A stretch of 64,000 nucleotides of DNA from Geobacter sp. UBA698 (GTDB lineage Bacteria > Desulfobacterota > Desulfuromonadia > Geobacterales > Pseudopelobacteraceae). Positions within the stretch are counted from its first letter, which is position 1, and each line of letters begins with the position of its first letter. The stretch is taken from positions 1 through 64,000 of the forward strand of contig DBMM01000108.1 of assembly GCA_002298925.1 (NCBI GenBank), in the 5' to 3' direction. The position numbers and the translations under genes are program-made. Positions 45,609-57,448 of this stretch are shown piece by piece. A model generated the notes under the pieces. It was not told the origin of the DNA. It did not search any database and saw only the letters and a program-made list of their open reading frames with translations.

Positions 45609-47165
45609 ATGTCGTTTACCATTCGAATCGTTATCGGAAATGCAATCAGCATAATTCTGGCCATTGCCGCCATGGCCCTTTTCAACCCCAAAGCTGACTT
45701 CCTGATCACAGCTTCAATAGCCTTCGTGCTGCTGCTGGTCATGTCCTCACTGCTGGGCTTTCTCGCCAACGGCGCTTTCAAACCGTTGGCCGGCATCGTG
45801 GCCGCCCTTGAGAAGGCAGCCGGAGGCGATCTTTCCGTCAGGGTCGAACCGGGCGGCAGTGGGGAATTAAACCGCCTTGCCAACGCCTTCAACAGCATGA
45901 TGACCGACATTAACAACGCCATGCGCAAGTTTTTCTCGGTTGCCGATCTGGTACGCGACTCGGTGGGCATGGTGCGCTCGACCACTGACGCCATGGCATC
46001 CGCCGCCGAGGACGTAGCCATGCAGGCCGGCACCATCGCCACCGCCAGCGAAGAGATGTCGGCCACGTCGGCCGACATTGCCCGCAACTGCCTGTACGCC
46101 GCTGAGAGCGCCCAGAAAGCAACCGAACAGACCCATTCCGGTTCGGAGCTGGTCCAGGGCAGCGCCCGCCTGATGGAAAACATCGCCCAGCGGGTCAACG
46201 ATTCCGCCAGAACGGTCGAAGGGTTAGGCCAGCGTTCCGATCAGATCGGCGCCATCGTCAACACCATTCAGGATATTGCCGACCAGACCAACCTGCTGGC
46301 CCTGAACGCGGCCATCGAGGCGGCCCGCGCCGGCGAGCAGGGACGCGGATTCGCCGTCGTGGCCGACGAGGTGCGTGCCCTGGCTGAGCGCACCACCAAG
46401 GCCACCAAAGAGATCAGCACGATGATCCGTTCCATCCAGGGCGAAACCCAGTCCGCCGTCACCTCCATGTCAGAAGGGGTGGGCGAGGTCAAGCGCGGCA
46501 CTGTCGAGACAACCCGCTCCGGAGAGGCACTGGAAGACATCCTCAACCGGATCAATGAACTAACCATGCAGATCAGCCAGGTGGCCACCGCAGCCGAAGA
46601 GCAGACCGCCACAACCCAGGAGATCACCAACAACATCCAGATGATCACCGACGTGGTCAACCGTAATGTCGAAAACTCCCGCAGCACGACAGGCGCCACC
46701 GAATTGCTGGCCCAGCAGGTTGACGAACTGCATAAACTGGTTTCCCATTTCAAACTGGCCAAGGCGCTGGAGTGGGACGACAGTTTTGCCACCAATATTT
46801 CCCGGTATGACAGCGAACACCGCTCCCTCTTCACCATGGTCAACGACCTGCACGAAGCCATGCAGCAGAAACGCAGCCGGGAGACGATCGGTTCGGTGCT
46901 GAACCGTCTGATTGAGTACACCGCCAACCATTTTGCCGGTGAAGAAGAACAGATGAAGCGCACAAATTACCCGGATTATCCTGCCCACAAACGGGAGCAT
47001 GAAAAACTGGTCGAACAGGCGCTGGGGCTCAAGAGCACGTTTGAAGCCGGTGAAACCCTGCATACCCAGAGCGTGATTGAATTTCTCCAAAACTGGCTGG
47101 TCAACCATATCAAGGGCGTCGACAAGAAATACGGCCCACACCTCGTCAAGAATGGTGTAAAATGA
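45609..47165 (+). CDS. Methyl-accepting chemotaxis protein with C-terminal hemerythrin domain
   Basis: A 518-residue chemoreceptor. It has two N-terminal helices (about residues 7-24 and 31-54) and almost no periplasmic domain, then a HAMP region and the signalling domain with [21 protein letters not shown] bacteriohemerythrin domain follows, with its ligand set in [26 protein letters not shown] and [10 protein letters not shown]. It would sense oxygen or NO inside the cell through the di-iron site. AGGAGG precedes the ATG, and the stop overlaps the hisH start (ATGA), which is unusual. Confidence 0.92.
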   Translation: MSFTIRIVIGNAISIILAIAAMALFNPKADFLITASIAFVLLLVMSSLLGFLANGAFKPLAGIVAALEKAAGGDLSVRVEPGGSGELNRLANAFNSMMTDINNAMRKFFSVADLVRDSVGMVRSTTDAMASAAEDVAMQAGTIATASEEMSATSADIARNCLYAAESAQKATEQTHSGSELVQGSARLMENIAQRVNDSARTVEGLGQRSDQIGAIVNTIQDIADQTNLLALNAAIEAARAGEQGRGFAVVADEVRALAERTTKATKEISTMIRSIQGETQSAVTSMSEGVGEVKRGTVETTRSGEALEDILNRINELTMQISQVATAAEEQTATTQEITNNIQMITDVVNRNVENSRSTTGATELLAQQVDELHKLVSHFKLAKALEWDDSFATNISRYDSEHRSLFTMVNDLHEAMQQKRSRETIGSVLNRLIEYTANHFAGEEEQMKRTNYPDYPAHKREHEKLVEQALGLKSTFEAGETLHTQSVIEFLQNWLVNHIKGVDKKYGPHLVKNGVK

Positions 47166-47788
47166 TAGTTATTATTGACTATGGCATGGGCAACCTGCGC
47201 TCGGTACAGAAGGGGTTTGAAAAGGTCGGGGCCGAGGCGCTGGTCACGGCCGACCCCCGCAAATTACTGGAGGCTGACAAGATCGTGCTGCCCGGCGTGG
47301 GAGCATTCCGGGACTGCATGCGCAACCTGGAGCAGGCCGGATTTGTTGATCCGATTCTCAGGGTCATCGCCGAGGGGCGCCCTTTTCTGGGAATCTGCGT
47401 GGGCATGCAGCTGCTCTTTACCGACAGTACCGAATTTGGGCTGTACAGCGGATTGAATGTGATTCCCGGCCATGTGCAGCGCTTTCCAGACAACATGACC
47501 GAAGCGGGAGAACGACTGCCGGTACCCCAGATGGGCTGGAACCAGCTCTGCTTCAAACAGCGCTCGGCAACCTTTGCCGGCATCGCCGAGGGAGCCAACG
47601 TTTATTTCGTCCACTCCTACTACGTCAAACCGGACGATGAATCCGTGATAGCCACCACCACCTCTTACGGCATCGAGTTCTGTTCCTCCGTCTGCAAGGA
47701 CAACATCACCGCCACCCAGTTTCATCCCGAAAAATCCCAGGATGTGGGACTACGGATGCTGAAAAACTTCGCTGAAACACACAACTAA
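47162..47788 (+). CDS. hisH: Imidazole glycerol phosphate synthase, glutaminase subunit
   Basis: A 208-residue class I glutamine amidotransferase that supplies ammonia to HisF. The catalytic Cys is in [12 protein letters not shown], and the His-Glu in [12 protein letters not shown]. The start overlaps the chemoreceptor gene's stop. It heads hisH-hisA-hisF-hisE, with hisA starting 29 bases after its stop. Confidence 0.95.
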   Translation: MIVIIDYGMGNLRSVQKGFEKVGAEALVTADPRKLLEADKIVLPGVGAFRDCMRNLEQAGFVDPILRVIAEGRPFLGICVGMQLLFTDSTEFGLYSGLNVIPGHVQRFPDNMTEAGERLPVPQMGWNQLCFKQRSATFAGIAEGANVYFVHSYYVKPDDESVIATTTSYGIEFCSSVCKDNITATQFHPEKSQDVGLRMLKNFAETHN

Positions 47789-47817
47789 ACCTTACTTAAC
47801 GGTTTTGAAAGGCCATT

Positions 47818-48549
47818 ATGCTTGTTATTCCTGCAATAGATCTGAAAAATGGAGTTTGCGTCCGCCTGGAACAGGGGCTGATGGACAAGGACACCGTCTT
47901 TAATGACAACCCGGCCGAACAGGCCCTGGCCTGGCAGCGCCAGGGGGCCGAACTGCTGCACATCGTCGACCTGGACGGTGCCTTTGCCGGTGAGCCCAAG
48001 AACAGGAGCGCCATCGAGGCCATTATAAAAGCCATCAGCATTCCGGCCCAACTGGGGGGCGGCATCCGCGACATCGCCACCATCGAGGCTTATCTCTCCC
48101 TGGGGCTGTCGCGGGTCATCATCGGCACCGCTGCCCAGCGCAATCCGGAACTTGTGCGGGAAGCCTGCCTGAAATTCCCCGGCCGGATCGTGGTGGGCAT
48201 CGATGCCAAAAACGGCATGGTGGCGGTACAGGGCTGGGCCGAACTGACCGACATCACCGCTGTGGAACTGGCACGCAAATTCGAGGATTGTGGCGTGGCG
48301 GCCATCATCTACACCGACATCAGTCGCGACGGCATGCTGCAGGGGCCCAATCTGGAGGCGACCAAGGCTTTGGCCGAAGCCGTTAACATACCAATTATCG
48401 CATCGGGCGGCGTTTCCAGCCTGCAGGACATCGAAAACCTGATGGCAATCGAGCAGAGCGGCGTCAGCGGAGTGATCACCGGCAAGGCGGTTTACACCGG
48501 TGCGATCAAACTGGCCGAAGCCATTGCACTGACCGGGAGACAGAGCTGA
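47818..48549 (+). CDS. hisA: ProFAR isomerase
   Basis: A 243-residue beta/alpha barrel isomerase of histidine synthesis. It has [18 protein letters not shown] with the catalytic Asp, [38 protein letters not shown] with the second catalytic Asp, and [12 protein letters not shown]. hisF starts one base after the stop. Confidence 0.95.
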   Translation: MLVIPAIDLKNGVCVRLEQGLMDKDTVFNDNPAEQALAWQRQGAELLHIVDLDGAFAGEPKNRSAIEAIIKAISIPAQLGGGIRDIATIEAYLSLGLSRVIIGTAAQRNPELVREACLKFPGRIVVGIDAKNGMVAVQGWAELTDITAVELARKFEDCGVAAIIYTDISRDGMLQGPNLEATKALAEAVNIPIIASGGVSSLQDIENLMAIEQSGVSGVITGKAVYTGAIKLAEAIALTGRQS

Positions 48550-48550
48550 T

Positions 48551-49312
48551 ATGCTGACCAAACGGATCATACCCTGCCTGGACGTCAAGGGGGGCCGCGT
48601 CGTAAAAGGAGTGCAGTTCCTGGAATTGCGCGATGCCGGAGACCCGGTCGAAATCGCTGAAATGTACGACCACCAGGGAGCCGATGAGTTGACTTTCCTG
48701 GACATCACCGCCTCCAGCGACGAACGGGACACCATTATCGACGTCGTGCGCCGCACTGCCGAGCGGGTATTCATGCCGCTCACCGTGGGTGGCGGTATTC
48801 GTACCGTCGAGGACATCCGCCGCATGCTGAACGCCGGCGCCGACAAGACGTCCATCAACACTGCCGCGGTGCACCACCCGGATTTCGTCCGCGAGGCGGC
48901 TGAACGCTTCGGATCCCAGTGCACGGTGGTGGCCATTGATGCCCGCCGCGTGCCGGGCGAGAAGCGCTGGGAGGTCTATACCCACGGCGGCCGCAAGCCG
49001 ACCGGCATCGACGCCGTTGAATGGGCGGTCAGGATGGAAGCCTACGGTGCGGGCGAGATTCTGCTCACCAGCATGGACTGCGACGGCACCAAGGACGGCT
49101 ATGACCTGGAACTGACCCGCACCGTGGTGGACGCGGTTTCCATCCCGGTGATCGCCTCGGGGGGCGTGGGCAACCTGGAACACCTTTACCAGGGGTTTAC
49201 CCAAGCCGGAGCCAGCGCCTGCCTGGCGGCTTCCATCTTCCATTACCGCGAATACACCATCGGCCAGGCCAAACAGTACCTCAAGGACCGGGGCGTAGCG
49301 ATCAGACTGTAA
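48551..49312 (+). CDS. hisF: Imidazole glycerol phosphate synthase, cyclase subunit
   Basis: A 253-residue barrel. It has [19 protein letters not shown] with the catalytic Asp, [42 protein letters not shown] with the second Asp, and [13 protein letters not shown]. It forms the heterodimer with HisH. Full length. Confidence 0.96.
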   Translation: MLTKRIIPCLDVKGGRVVKGVQFLELRDAGDPVEIAEMYDHQGADELTFLDITASSDERDTIIDVVRRTAERVFMPLTVGGGIRTVEDIRRMLNAGADKTSINTAAVHHPDFVREAAERFGSQCTVVAIDARRVPGEKRWEVYTHGGRKPTGIDAVEWAVRMEAYGAGEILLTSMDCDGTKDGYDLELTRTVVDAVSIPVIASGGVGNLEHLYQGFTQAGASACLAASIFHYREYTIGQAKQYLKDRGVAIRL

Positions 49313-49321
49313 GGAGCCTCC

Positions 49322-49651
49322 ATGAACAACCACCAAAACCACATACTGGACACCGTCTACCAGGTCATTCTTGCACGCAAGGCCAATCCCGCGGACAATT
49401 CATACACCGCATCCCTGATGAAGAAGGGACTCGATACCATCCTCAAAAAGGTGGGTGAAGAGGCCACCGAACTGGTGATTGCCGGCAAGGGGGGGGAGCG
49501 CGACGAGATCGTCTACGAAACAGCTGACCTATTTTTCCACATCTTGGTACTGCTCGGCTTCCATGACATTCCGCCCGAAAATGTTTACGCGGAACTGCGC
49601 CGCCGCTTCGGCACCTCCGGAATTGACGAGAAGAACTCCCGCACCAGCTGA
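49322..49651 (+). CDS. hisE: Phosphoribosyl-ATP pyrophosphatase
   Basis: A 109-residue MazG-fold enzyme. It has NPADNSYTASLMKKGLDTIL and KKVGEEATELVIAGKGG with the metal-binding Glu pair, then YETADLFFHILVLL. AGGAG precedes the ATG. The hisI partner is not fused and not seen here. A weak hairpin with a T-run (49661-49690) follows. Confidence 0.93.
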   Translation: MNNHQNHILDTVYQVILARKANPADNSYTASLMKKGLDTILKKVGEEATELVIAGKGGERDEIVYETADLFFHILVLLGFHDIPPENVYAELRRRFGTSGIDEKNSRTS

Positions 49652-49696
49652 ACCTGACCCGGCAGAGACATGACCGTCTGTCGCTATTTTTTTATA

Positions 49697-49724
49697 TTGA
49701 CAATCAGACAGTACCTGCTATTCT
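49697..49724 (+). promoter_or_regulatory. Sigma-70 type promoter of the rpsU-dnaG-rpoD block
   Basis: TTGACA at 49697-49702 and TATTCT at 49719-49724 are 16 bases apart, about 80 bases before rpsU. A T-run of the preceding terminator is next to it. Confidence 0.6.
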
Positions 49725-49804
49725 ATGCAACTCACTAATTTTTTCGCCACGGCGCATAACAGATCACCTGTGTAGTTACTTGACAATGGGGGGAGGGATA
49801 CTGG

Positions 49805-50002
49805 ATGCCGGGAGTAAAAATCAAGGAAAGCGAACCGTTTGAACTAGCCCTGAAGAAGTTTAAAAAACAGTGCGAAAAAGCTGGTATACTTTCAGAAGTT
49901 CGCAAGCGCGAGCACTATGAAAAGCCAAGCATCAAACGCAAGAAAAAAGCCATCGCAGCCCGCAAGCGCGCCCTCAAGAAACAGCGCAAGATGATGGACT
50001 AG
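49805..50002 (+). CDS. rpsU: 30S ribosomal protein S21
   Basis: A 65-residue basic protein. It starts [20 protein letters not shown] and has [20 protein letters not shown], the usual S21 middle, with a Lys/Arg-rich end. GGGAGG lies upstream. First gene of the macromolecular synthesis block. Confidence 0.95.
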   Translation: MPGVKIKESEPFELALKKFKKQCEKAGILSEVRKREHYEKPSIKRKKKAIAARKRALKKQRKMMD

Positions 50003-50012
50003 GAAACACCCG

Positions 50013-50456
50013 ATGACGCTCAAGGAACAATTGAACGATGCGATGAAGCAGGCCATGAAGGCGCGGGATGACCTGTGCCTTTCGGCCGTTCGCATGATCC
50101 GCTCGTCAGTCAAGAACCGCGAGATCGATCAGAAAAGCGAGCTGGATGACCAGGGGGTCGTTGAGGTTATCTCAACCCTGGTCAAACAGCGCCGCGAATC
50201 CATCCGCCTCTATCAGGAAGGCAACCGTCCGGAGTTGGCGGCAAAAGAAGAGGCTGAACTGGCCGTTCTGCTCGGTTTTTTGCCCGCACAGCTTGACAAT
50301 GCCGAAATAACCGAACTCGTCACGCGCGTCATCCGTGAAACCGGGGCCTCAAGCGCCAAAGACATGGGACGCGTCATGAAAGCGCTCACCCCACTGACAG
50401 CAGGCCGCGCCGACGGAAAGGTCGTCAGCGATACCGTCAGGCAGCTGCTTTCCTGA
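50013..50456 (+). CDS. GatB/YqeY domain protein
   Basis: A 147-residue helical protein of the YqeY family. It has LKEQLNDAMKQAMKARD, LSAVRMIRSSVKNREID, and MGRVMKALTPLTAGRADGK near the end, related to the tRNA-binding tail of GatB/GatE. It lies between rpsU and cvpA as in many bacteria; its role is not established. Confidence 0.88.
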   Translation: MTLKEQLNDAMKQAMKARDDLCLSAVRMIRSSVKNREIDQKSELDDQGVVEVISTLVKQRRESIRLYQEGNRPELAAKEEAELAVLLGFLPAQLDNAEITELVTRVIRETGASSAKDMGRVMKALTPLTAGRADGKVVSDTVRQLLS

Positions 50457-50506
50457 AACTGCTGCTGCCAGGACATCAGGCACACCACGCTGTTACCTGA
50501 TCCGGC

Positions 50507-50538
50507 GAAGGGGCTATCACATGATCGCCCCTTCTTTT
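50507..50538 (+). terminator. Attenuator-like hairpin inside the rpsU-rpoD block
   Basis: GAAGGGGC and GCCCCTTC form an eight-base stem around a 12-base loop, followed by TTTTGT. It lies in the yqeY-cvpA gap and could reduce read-through to dnaG and rpoD, like the terminator between rpsU and dnaG in E. coli. Confidence 0.55.
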
Positions 50539-50560
50539 GTAATCAACCCAAGGGTTTTCG

Positions 50561-51052
50561 ATGAATTTTCTTGACATCATCATCCTGGTGATCCTGTTTT
50601 TCTTCGCCCTCAAGGGTCTGGTCCGCGGACTTGTCAACGAAGCATCATCACTGGCAGGCCTTCTCCTGGGTGGCTGGCTTGCCTACCGCTATTATCCGGC
50701 CCTCTCGATCCCGATTCACAGCATACTGCACATCCCGACGCATGTGTCGTCATTTCTGGCCTTCATGCTGATCCTGATGCTGACGGGATTCATCGCCCAC
50801 ATCCTCGGCAATATCATCACAACCGCCCTGCGGATCGTCATGCTGGGCAGTCTCAACAGACTGGGAGGCATACTGATCGGAAGCGCCGAGGGAGCTCTAC
50901 TGCTGAGCATGCTGTTCTGCATCGGCACTGCAGACTACATGCCCGCCCCGCTTAAACAGAAAATCCGCGCCACCGAATCGGCCAACATGTTTGCTTTTTT
51001 TGGCGACAGAATGCTTGGCGCCTGGCGCGGTAAACCAGGCGGACAACAATGA
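50561..51052 (+). CDS. CvpA family membrane protein
   Basis: A 163-residue protein with four hydrophobic helices. It starts MNFLDIIILVILFFFALKGL and has GLVNEASSLAGLLLGGWLAY-type segments typical of the CvpA family, linked to colicin V production and envelope integrity in E. coli. Its stop overlaps the dnaG start by four bases (ATGA). Confidence 0.8.
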   Translation: MNFLDIIILVILFFFALKGLVRGLVNEASSLAGLLLGGWLAYRYYPALSIPIHSILHIPTHVSSFLAFMLILMLTGFIAHILGNIITTALRIVMLGSLNRLGGILIGSAEGALLLSMLFCIGTADYMPAPLKQKIRATESANMFAFFGDRMLGAWRGKPGGQQ

Positions 51053-52800
51053 TTCCTGACGACAAGGTACGAGAGGTACTGGAGCGCGTATCGATTGTCG
51101 AGGTTGTTTCAGAATATGTACAGCTGAAACGCGCCGGCGCCAACTATAGCGGTCTCTGCCCGTTCCACGCCGAGAAGACCCCCTCTTTCAACGTCAATCC
51201 AGCCAGAGAGATATTCCATTGTTTCGGCTGCGGCGTAGGTGGCAACGCCTTCTCTTTTGTCATGAAAATCGAGGGACTCAATTTTCCCGAAGCGGTTAAA
51301 CTGCTGGCCCGCAAGGCCGGCGTTGAAATTGAGGAGCGTCAGCTCACGCCGGCTGAAAAACAGGCCCAGAGCGAACGGCAGACGTTTCAGAGAATCAACG
51401 ACCTGGCAGCCCTTTTTTACCGTACCGTACTGGAAAAGAAGCCGGAAGCTGCCGCTGCCCGTGTCTACCTGCAACAGCGTTCGGTAGCAGGAGAGATCGC
51501 CGATGCCTATGGTCTCGGCTTTGCCCCTGACCGCAGCGACGGGCTTGTGCAACATCTAAAGGCCAATGCCATCAACCTGGAGAGCGCGCGCAAACTGGGA
51601 CTCGTCAAAAAAAGCGATCACGGCTGGTACGACCAGTTTCGCAATCGGCTGATGATTCCCATTCGTGATGCCAAGGGATTCGTCATCGCATTTGCCGGAC
51701 GGGTACTGGATGCCTCGCTGCCAAAGTATATAAACTCGCCGGAATCGCCGCTCTACCACAAGAGCTCCGTGCTGTTCGGCCTGGACCTGGCCCTGCCAGC
51801 CATCAGGACTGCCAACAGCATGATCATTGTGGAAGGTTATTTTGACCATCTGGCTCTGTACCGGGCAGGTATCCGCAATGTGGTGGCCACCTGCGGAACT
51901 GCCCTGACAACAACCCATACGGCCCTGATCAAGCGTCATGCTGCCAAAGCATATACTTTATTCGATAGTGATGCAGCCGGCCGCAAGGCCACCATCCGTT
52001 CCATGGAACTGTTTCTGGAGCAGCGCATTCCGGTCTATGTCATTGTCCTTCCGGATGGTGACGACCCGGACAGTTATCTGGCAAAGAACCCGGTCGAGGC
52101 CTTCCATGCCTGCCAGGAAAAGGCGCGGCCGGCGTTCGAATTTTACATCCGTTCACTGCTGCAGCAGACACCGCCGGACAGCGTGGACAACAAGGTGCGG
52201 GTCATCGATGAACTGGCGCCCCGCTTTCGCAAGATTGCCGATCCTGTCGAGCGAGATCTTTACGAAAAAGAGATTTGCCGGCTGATGGGCATTCCGTCCC
52301 ACGCCTTCCGCAAACGGTTGGGAGGCATGCCGGTGACCGCCCAGGAACTGCGTACAGGCCAACCGGTCTCGTCCCGTCAGGGAGACCTTCGGCAGGAAAC
52401 GCTTCTGTCCCTGCTGATCCGCTATCCTGAGGCACGGGGGGAGATCGTCGCTTGCGGCGTCGAATCGTTATTTGACGGCGTGTACCTGGAGCTGGCCCGG
52501 CATCTGCTGGCAACCCTGGCAGCCAGTGACGACGAGCAGACGTTGGCCCGTCTGACGGAACAACTTGAGGCACCTGAGCCCAGAATGACCCTCTCGCGAC
52601 TGCTTGTATCCGATGGCCACCTGGCAGACATCAACTGGCGCGAGGCATTCGATCAATGCAGTCGCGGCAGGGAGAAAAAAGCCCTTGGCTTTATGAAGGA
52701 CATCGCAGCACGATTGGCGGTTCTTGAACCGGACAGCGATGAATACACGGAACTACTGCAACAGGCTGATGCCCTGCGCACCAGAAAATCGAGACTGTAG
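51049..52800 (+). CDS. dnaG: DNA primase
   Basis: A 583-residue DnaG. The CHC2-type zinc domain has CPFHAEKTPSFNV and IFHCFGCGVGGNAFSF. The toprim core follows (IIVEGYFDHLALYRAG, LFDSDAAGRKA), and a C-terminal helicase-interaction region has low conservation. The ATG overlaps cvpA and has no strong ribosome site, so it is coupled. Full length. Confidence 0.95.
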   Translation: MIPDDKVREVLERVSIVEVVSEYVQLKRAGANYSGLCPFHAEKTPSFNVNPAREIFHCFGCGVGGNAFSFVMKIEGLNFPEAVKLLARKAGVEIEERQLTPAEKQAQSERQTFQRINDLAALFYRTVLEKKPEAAAARVYLQQRSVAGEIADAYGLGFAPDRSDGLVQHLKANAINLESARKLGLVKKSDHGWYDQFRNRLMIPIRDAKGFVIAFAGRVLDASLPKYINSPESPLYHKSSVLFGLDLALPAIRTANSMIIVEGYFDHLALYRAGIRNVVATCGTALTTTHTALIKRHAAKAYTLFDSDAAGRKATIRSMELFLEQRIPVYVIVLPDGDDPDSYLAKNPVEAFHACQEKARPAFEFYIRSLLQQTPPDSVDNKVRVIDELAPRFRKIADPVERDLYEKEICRLMGIPSHAFRKRLGGMPVTAQELRTGQPVSSRQGDLRQETLLSLLIRYPEARGEIVACGVESLFDGVYLELARHLLATLAASDDEQTLARLTEQLEAPEPRMTLSRLLVSDGHLADINWREAFDQCSRGREKKALGFMKDIAARLAVLEPDSDEYTELLQQADALRTRKSRL

Positions 52801-52829
52801 TCCCAAGCGGCTGCATTTGAGGTGAAAGA

Positions 52830-54578
<1,749 letters not shown>

Positions 54579-54581
54579 CGC

Positions 54582-55238
54582 ATGCGGTTCGCACCCCGCC
54601 TTTTAAAACCGGTCCTGTTCTGCGCCCTGGTGGTGCTGTTCGGGACCGGTTTTGCCTATTCAGCCGAACAGGATGATTCCGCCCTCTTCGTAGATGCCTT
54701 CAACGCCTTCCAGACCAAAGATTACATCCGGACAATTGAACAACTCGATCAGCTCTACCGGCTTTTCCCCGACACCCCCCTGCGAGACGTATCCCTGCTA
54801 CTGCAGGCCCGGGCGGCCCTCAAATCCGGCAACAGAGAACTGGCGGCCAAAGTGGTCAATCAGTTCCAAGCCGAATTTAGCGACAGCCCCCTGAAAGCGA
54901 CCATCGAAGACGAGTTATTGAAACTGGGAATCCATCAGAAAAAAGGCGAAAAGTTACAGCCTGACAAAAAGCTGCAGTCGGCGGCTCAAAAGGTTCGCTC
55001 CGCTCAATTGCAACAGGGACGCGCAGCCGAGCAGGAGAAGATCGGCAGAGAAAAGGCCGTAGCGGATCATTTATCCCTGACCACGGCCGGGACAGAGCGC
55101 AATGAACACGGGCGTATAGCCGCCGAGGTGGCGGACAGACAGGAACTGCGCCGCCGGATTGAGGACGTCAACGATTCACTCAAGCTAAAGGACACCTTCA
55201 ACTCAAGTCCGTCAACAGTGTCGTGGAAGTTACCTTAG
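54582..55238 (+). CDS. Exported repeat-like protein after rpoD
   Basis: A 218-residue protein with a signal peptide (FCALVVLFGTGFAYSA, cleavage near residue 27). About 90 residues in TPR-like helical pairs follow (ALFVDAFNAFQTKDYIRTIE, PLRDVSLLLQARAALKSGN). The C-terminal half is charged and rich in Lys/Glu/Gln, probably coiled coil. It starts three bases after rpoD. Family members in related bacteria are longer; I see no motif to assign function. Confidence 0.65.
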   Translation: MRFAPRLLKPVLFCALVVLFGTGFAYSAEQDDSALFVDAFNAFQTKDYIRTIEQLDQLYRLFPDTPLRDVSLLLQARAALKSGNRELAAKVVNQFQAEFSDSPLKATIEDELLKLGIHQKKGEKLQPDKKLQSAAQKVRSAQLQQGRAAEQEKIGREKAVADHLSLTTAGTERNEHGRIAAEVADRQELRRRIEDVNDSLKLKDTFNSSPSTVSWKLP

Positions 55239-55277
55239 AAAAGTCCTAAAATGATTATCGAGCTATGGCCATGCGGC

Positions 55278-56399
55278 TCACAACATCACCAGATTATCCC
55301 GATGCACAATCACATCCCCATAGCGGTATCCCAGAATTTCCTCAATTTCCCCGCTTCTGTGACCGGCCAGGCGACCGATCTCACCGGCCGAATAGTCCGA
55401 CAAGCCGCGGGCAAACTCCTTGCCGTCCGGACCGCAAACCCTGACGCAGCCCCCGCGATCGAAACGCCCCTCCACCCGTAGAACTCCTGACGGCAACAGG
55501 CTCTTGCCCTTCTTGAGCAGCACATCACGGGCGCCATCATCAACTAAAATCCTGCCGGCCGGCTTGAGGGTATAGGCGATCCAGTGCTTACGGCGGTTAA
55601 GGCCCTGGCTGCTGGGCAGAAACAGGGTGCCGACCTCATCACCCCGCATGGCTGCCGCGATGATCCCGTTTTGTTTACCGGGAACCATGATGGTGGCGAC
55701 ACCATTCCGGCCGGCTTTTCTGGCCGCCGCCACCTTGGTGGCCATGCCGCCGGTACCGACGGTGGAACCGGAACCGCCCGCCATCCGCTCTATATCGCGG
55801 GTTACGACCTTTACCAGCGGTATCAGTTTGGCAGCGGGGTCTTGGCGCGGGTCGGCGCTGAACAGGCCGTCGATATCGGTCAGGATCAGCAGCAGACCCG
55901 CCTCGGCCACATTGGTGACCAGGGCGGAGAGATTATCGTTATCGCCGAACTTGATTTCATCCACCACCACCGTATCGTTTTCGTTGATGATCGGGATGAT
56001 GCCGAATCCCAGCAGGGCATCCAGCGTAGCGCGGGCATTCAGAAAGCGCTGCCTGCTGGCCAGATCCTCACTGGTCAGCAGCACCTGGGCCACCTTGAGG
56101 CCGTGGGGCTGCATGGCTTCTTCGTAAGCCCGCATCAGCCTCGTCTGGCCGATGGCCGCCGCGGCCTGTTTGTGGGGGATGGTTCTGGGCTTTTCGGTCA
56201 GCCCCAGCTCACTGCGGCCGGCGGCAATGGCACCGGAGGAAACCAGCACGACCTGCAGGCCCTGTTCGCGCAGGGCGGCGATGTCGATACAGATCCGACC
56301 GATGACCGCCATATCCAGAGCGCTGTTTCCACCGGTCAAAACTCCGCTGCCGATCTTGATTACTACCCGCTTGACCGCCTTCAGCAATTGCCGGCGCAT
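55278..56399 (-). CDS. proB: Glutamate 5-kinase
   Basis: A 373-residue enzyme for the first step of proline synthesis. It has [37 protein letters not shown] and [19 protein letters not shown] for the amino-acid kinase domain, and a C-terminal PUA domain ([20 protein letters not shown]). The ATG overlaps the obg stop (TAATG), and GAGGAG lies nine bases upstream. proA, normally next, is absent; the convergent exported protein gene follows within 40 bases. Confidence 0.95.
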   Translation of the reverse strand: MRRQLLKAVKRVVIKIGSGVLTGGNSALDMAVIGRICIDIAALREQGLQVVLVSSGAIAAGRSELGLTEKPRTIPHKQAAAAIGQTRLMRAYEEAMQPHGLKVAQVLLTSEDLASRQRFLNARATLDALLGFGIIPIINENDTVVVDEIKFGDNDNLSALVTNVAEAGLLLILTDIDGLFSADPRQDPAAKLIPLVKVVTRDIERMAGGSGSTVGTGGMATKVAAARKAGRNGVATIMVPGKQNGIIAAAMRGDEVGTLFLPSSQGLNRRKHWIAYTLKPAGRILVDDGARDVLLKKGKSLLPSGVLRVEGRFDRGGCVRVCGPDGKEFARGLSDYSAGEIGRLAGHRSGEIEEILGYRYGDVIVHRDNLVML

Positions 56400-57415
56400 T
56401 ACCACTGCTCCTCGGCCCGGCCCCACAGGCGGCGGGCGATCTCGTCCAGCAGCTCAGACGTGCCCTCGCCGGTGGCCGAGGAAATCGGAAAGACCTTGAT
56501 GCCCTGGCCTTCAAACCAGGCACGAATCTCGGGAAGTTTTTCCCGGGTCTGGGGCAGGTCGAGCTTGGTTATCACCACCACCTGCTCCTTGGCACCCAGT
56601 TCAGGGCTGAACAGGTTCAATTCCCGCGTCACCGCAGCATACTCGGCCAGCGGGTCACGATCCGGCATCCAGGAGATGTCCAACAGATGCAGCAGAATGC
56701 CGGAACGCTCCAGATGTTTCAGGAAGCGATGCCCCAGCCCGGCGCCTTCATGGGCGCCTTCGATGATGCCGGGTATATCGGCCATCACAAAGGAACGGCC
56801 GTTTTTATAGGGTACCACCCCCAGAGACGGCTTGATGGTGGTGAAGGGATAATCGGCAATCTTGGGACGGGCGGCGGATATCTTGCTGATCAGCGACGAC
56901 TTGCCGGCATTGGGCAGACCCAAAAGGCCCACATCGGCCATCAGTTTCAGCTCCAGCCGCAGCTTGCGCTCCTCCCCCTCTTCGCCCGGCTGGGCGAATT
57001 TGGGCGCCTTGTTGGTGGCAGATGCAAAACGGGCATTACCCTGGCCGCCCCTGCCCCCCTTGAGCAGCGTTACCCGCTGGCCGTTCTCGGTCAGATCGGC
57101 CAGATCGTCACCGCTTTCGGCATCCTTGATAACCGTCCCCACCGGCACCTTGATCACCAGATCGGCCCCGGAGGCGCCGTGACGGTCCTTACCCATGCCG
57201 TTGTGCCCTTTCTCGGCTTTCTGGTGCGGCCTGTGGCGCAACTCCAACAGGTTCGAAAGCCCGGAGACCGCCTCGAAGATCACGTCCCCGCCCCTGCCGC
57301 CGTCACCGCCGTTGGGCCCACCAAGAGCAATGAACTTCTCGCGCCGGAACGATACACAGCCGGCGCCGCCATGGCCGGAAGAGGCAAACAGGGTTACTTC
57401 ATCGATAAACTTCAC
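56399..57415 (-). CDS. obgE: Obg/CgtA GTPase
   Basis: A 338-residue ribosome-assembly GTPase. The glycine-rich Obg fold is at the N terminus ([34 protein letters not shown]). The G domain has [38 protein letters not shown] and ITKLDL. The C-terminal domain is short. GTG start at 57415, with GAGG eight bases upstream. rpmA/rplU are not upstream here. Confidence 0.95.
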   Translation of the reverse strand: MKFIDEVTLFASSGHGGAGCVSFRREKFIALGGPNGGDGGRGGDVIFEAVSGLSNLLELRHRPHQKAEKGHNGMGKDRHGASGADLVIKVPVGTVIKDAESGDDLADLTENGQRVTLLKGGRGGQGNARFASATNKAPKFAQPGEEGEERKLRLELKLMADVGLLGLPNAGKSSLISKISAARPKIADYPFTTIKPSLGVVPYKNGRSFVMADIPGIIEGAHEGAGLGHRFLKHLERSGILLHLLDISWMPDRDPLAEYAAVTRELNLFSPELGAKEQVVVITKLDLPQTREKLPEIRAWFEGQGIKVFPISSATGEGTSELLDEIARRLWGRAEEQW

Positions 57416-57448
57416 GTTGATACCTCATGATTTTCTTGAAAAAACAGA

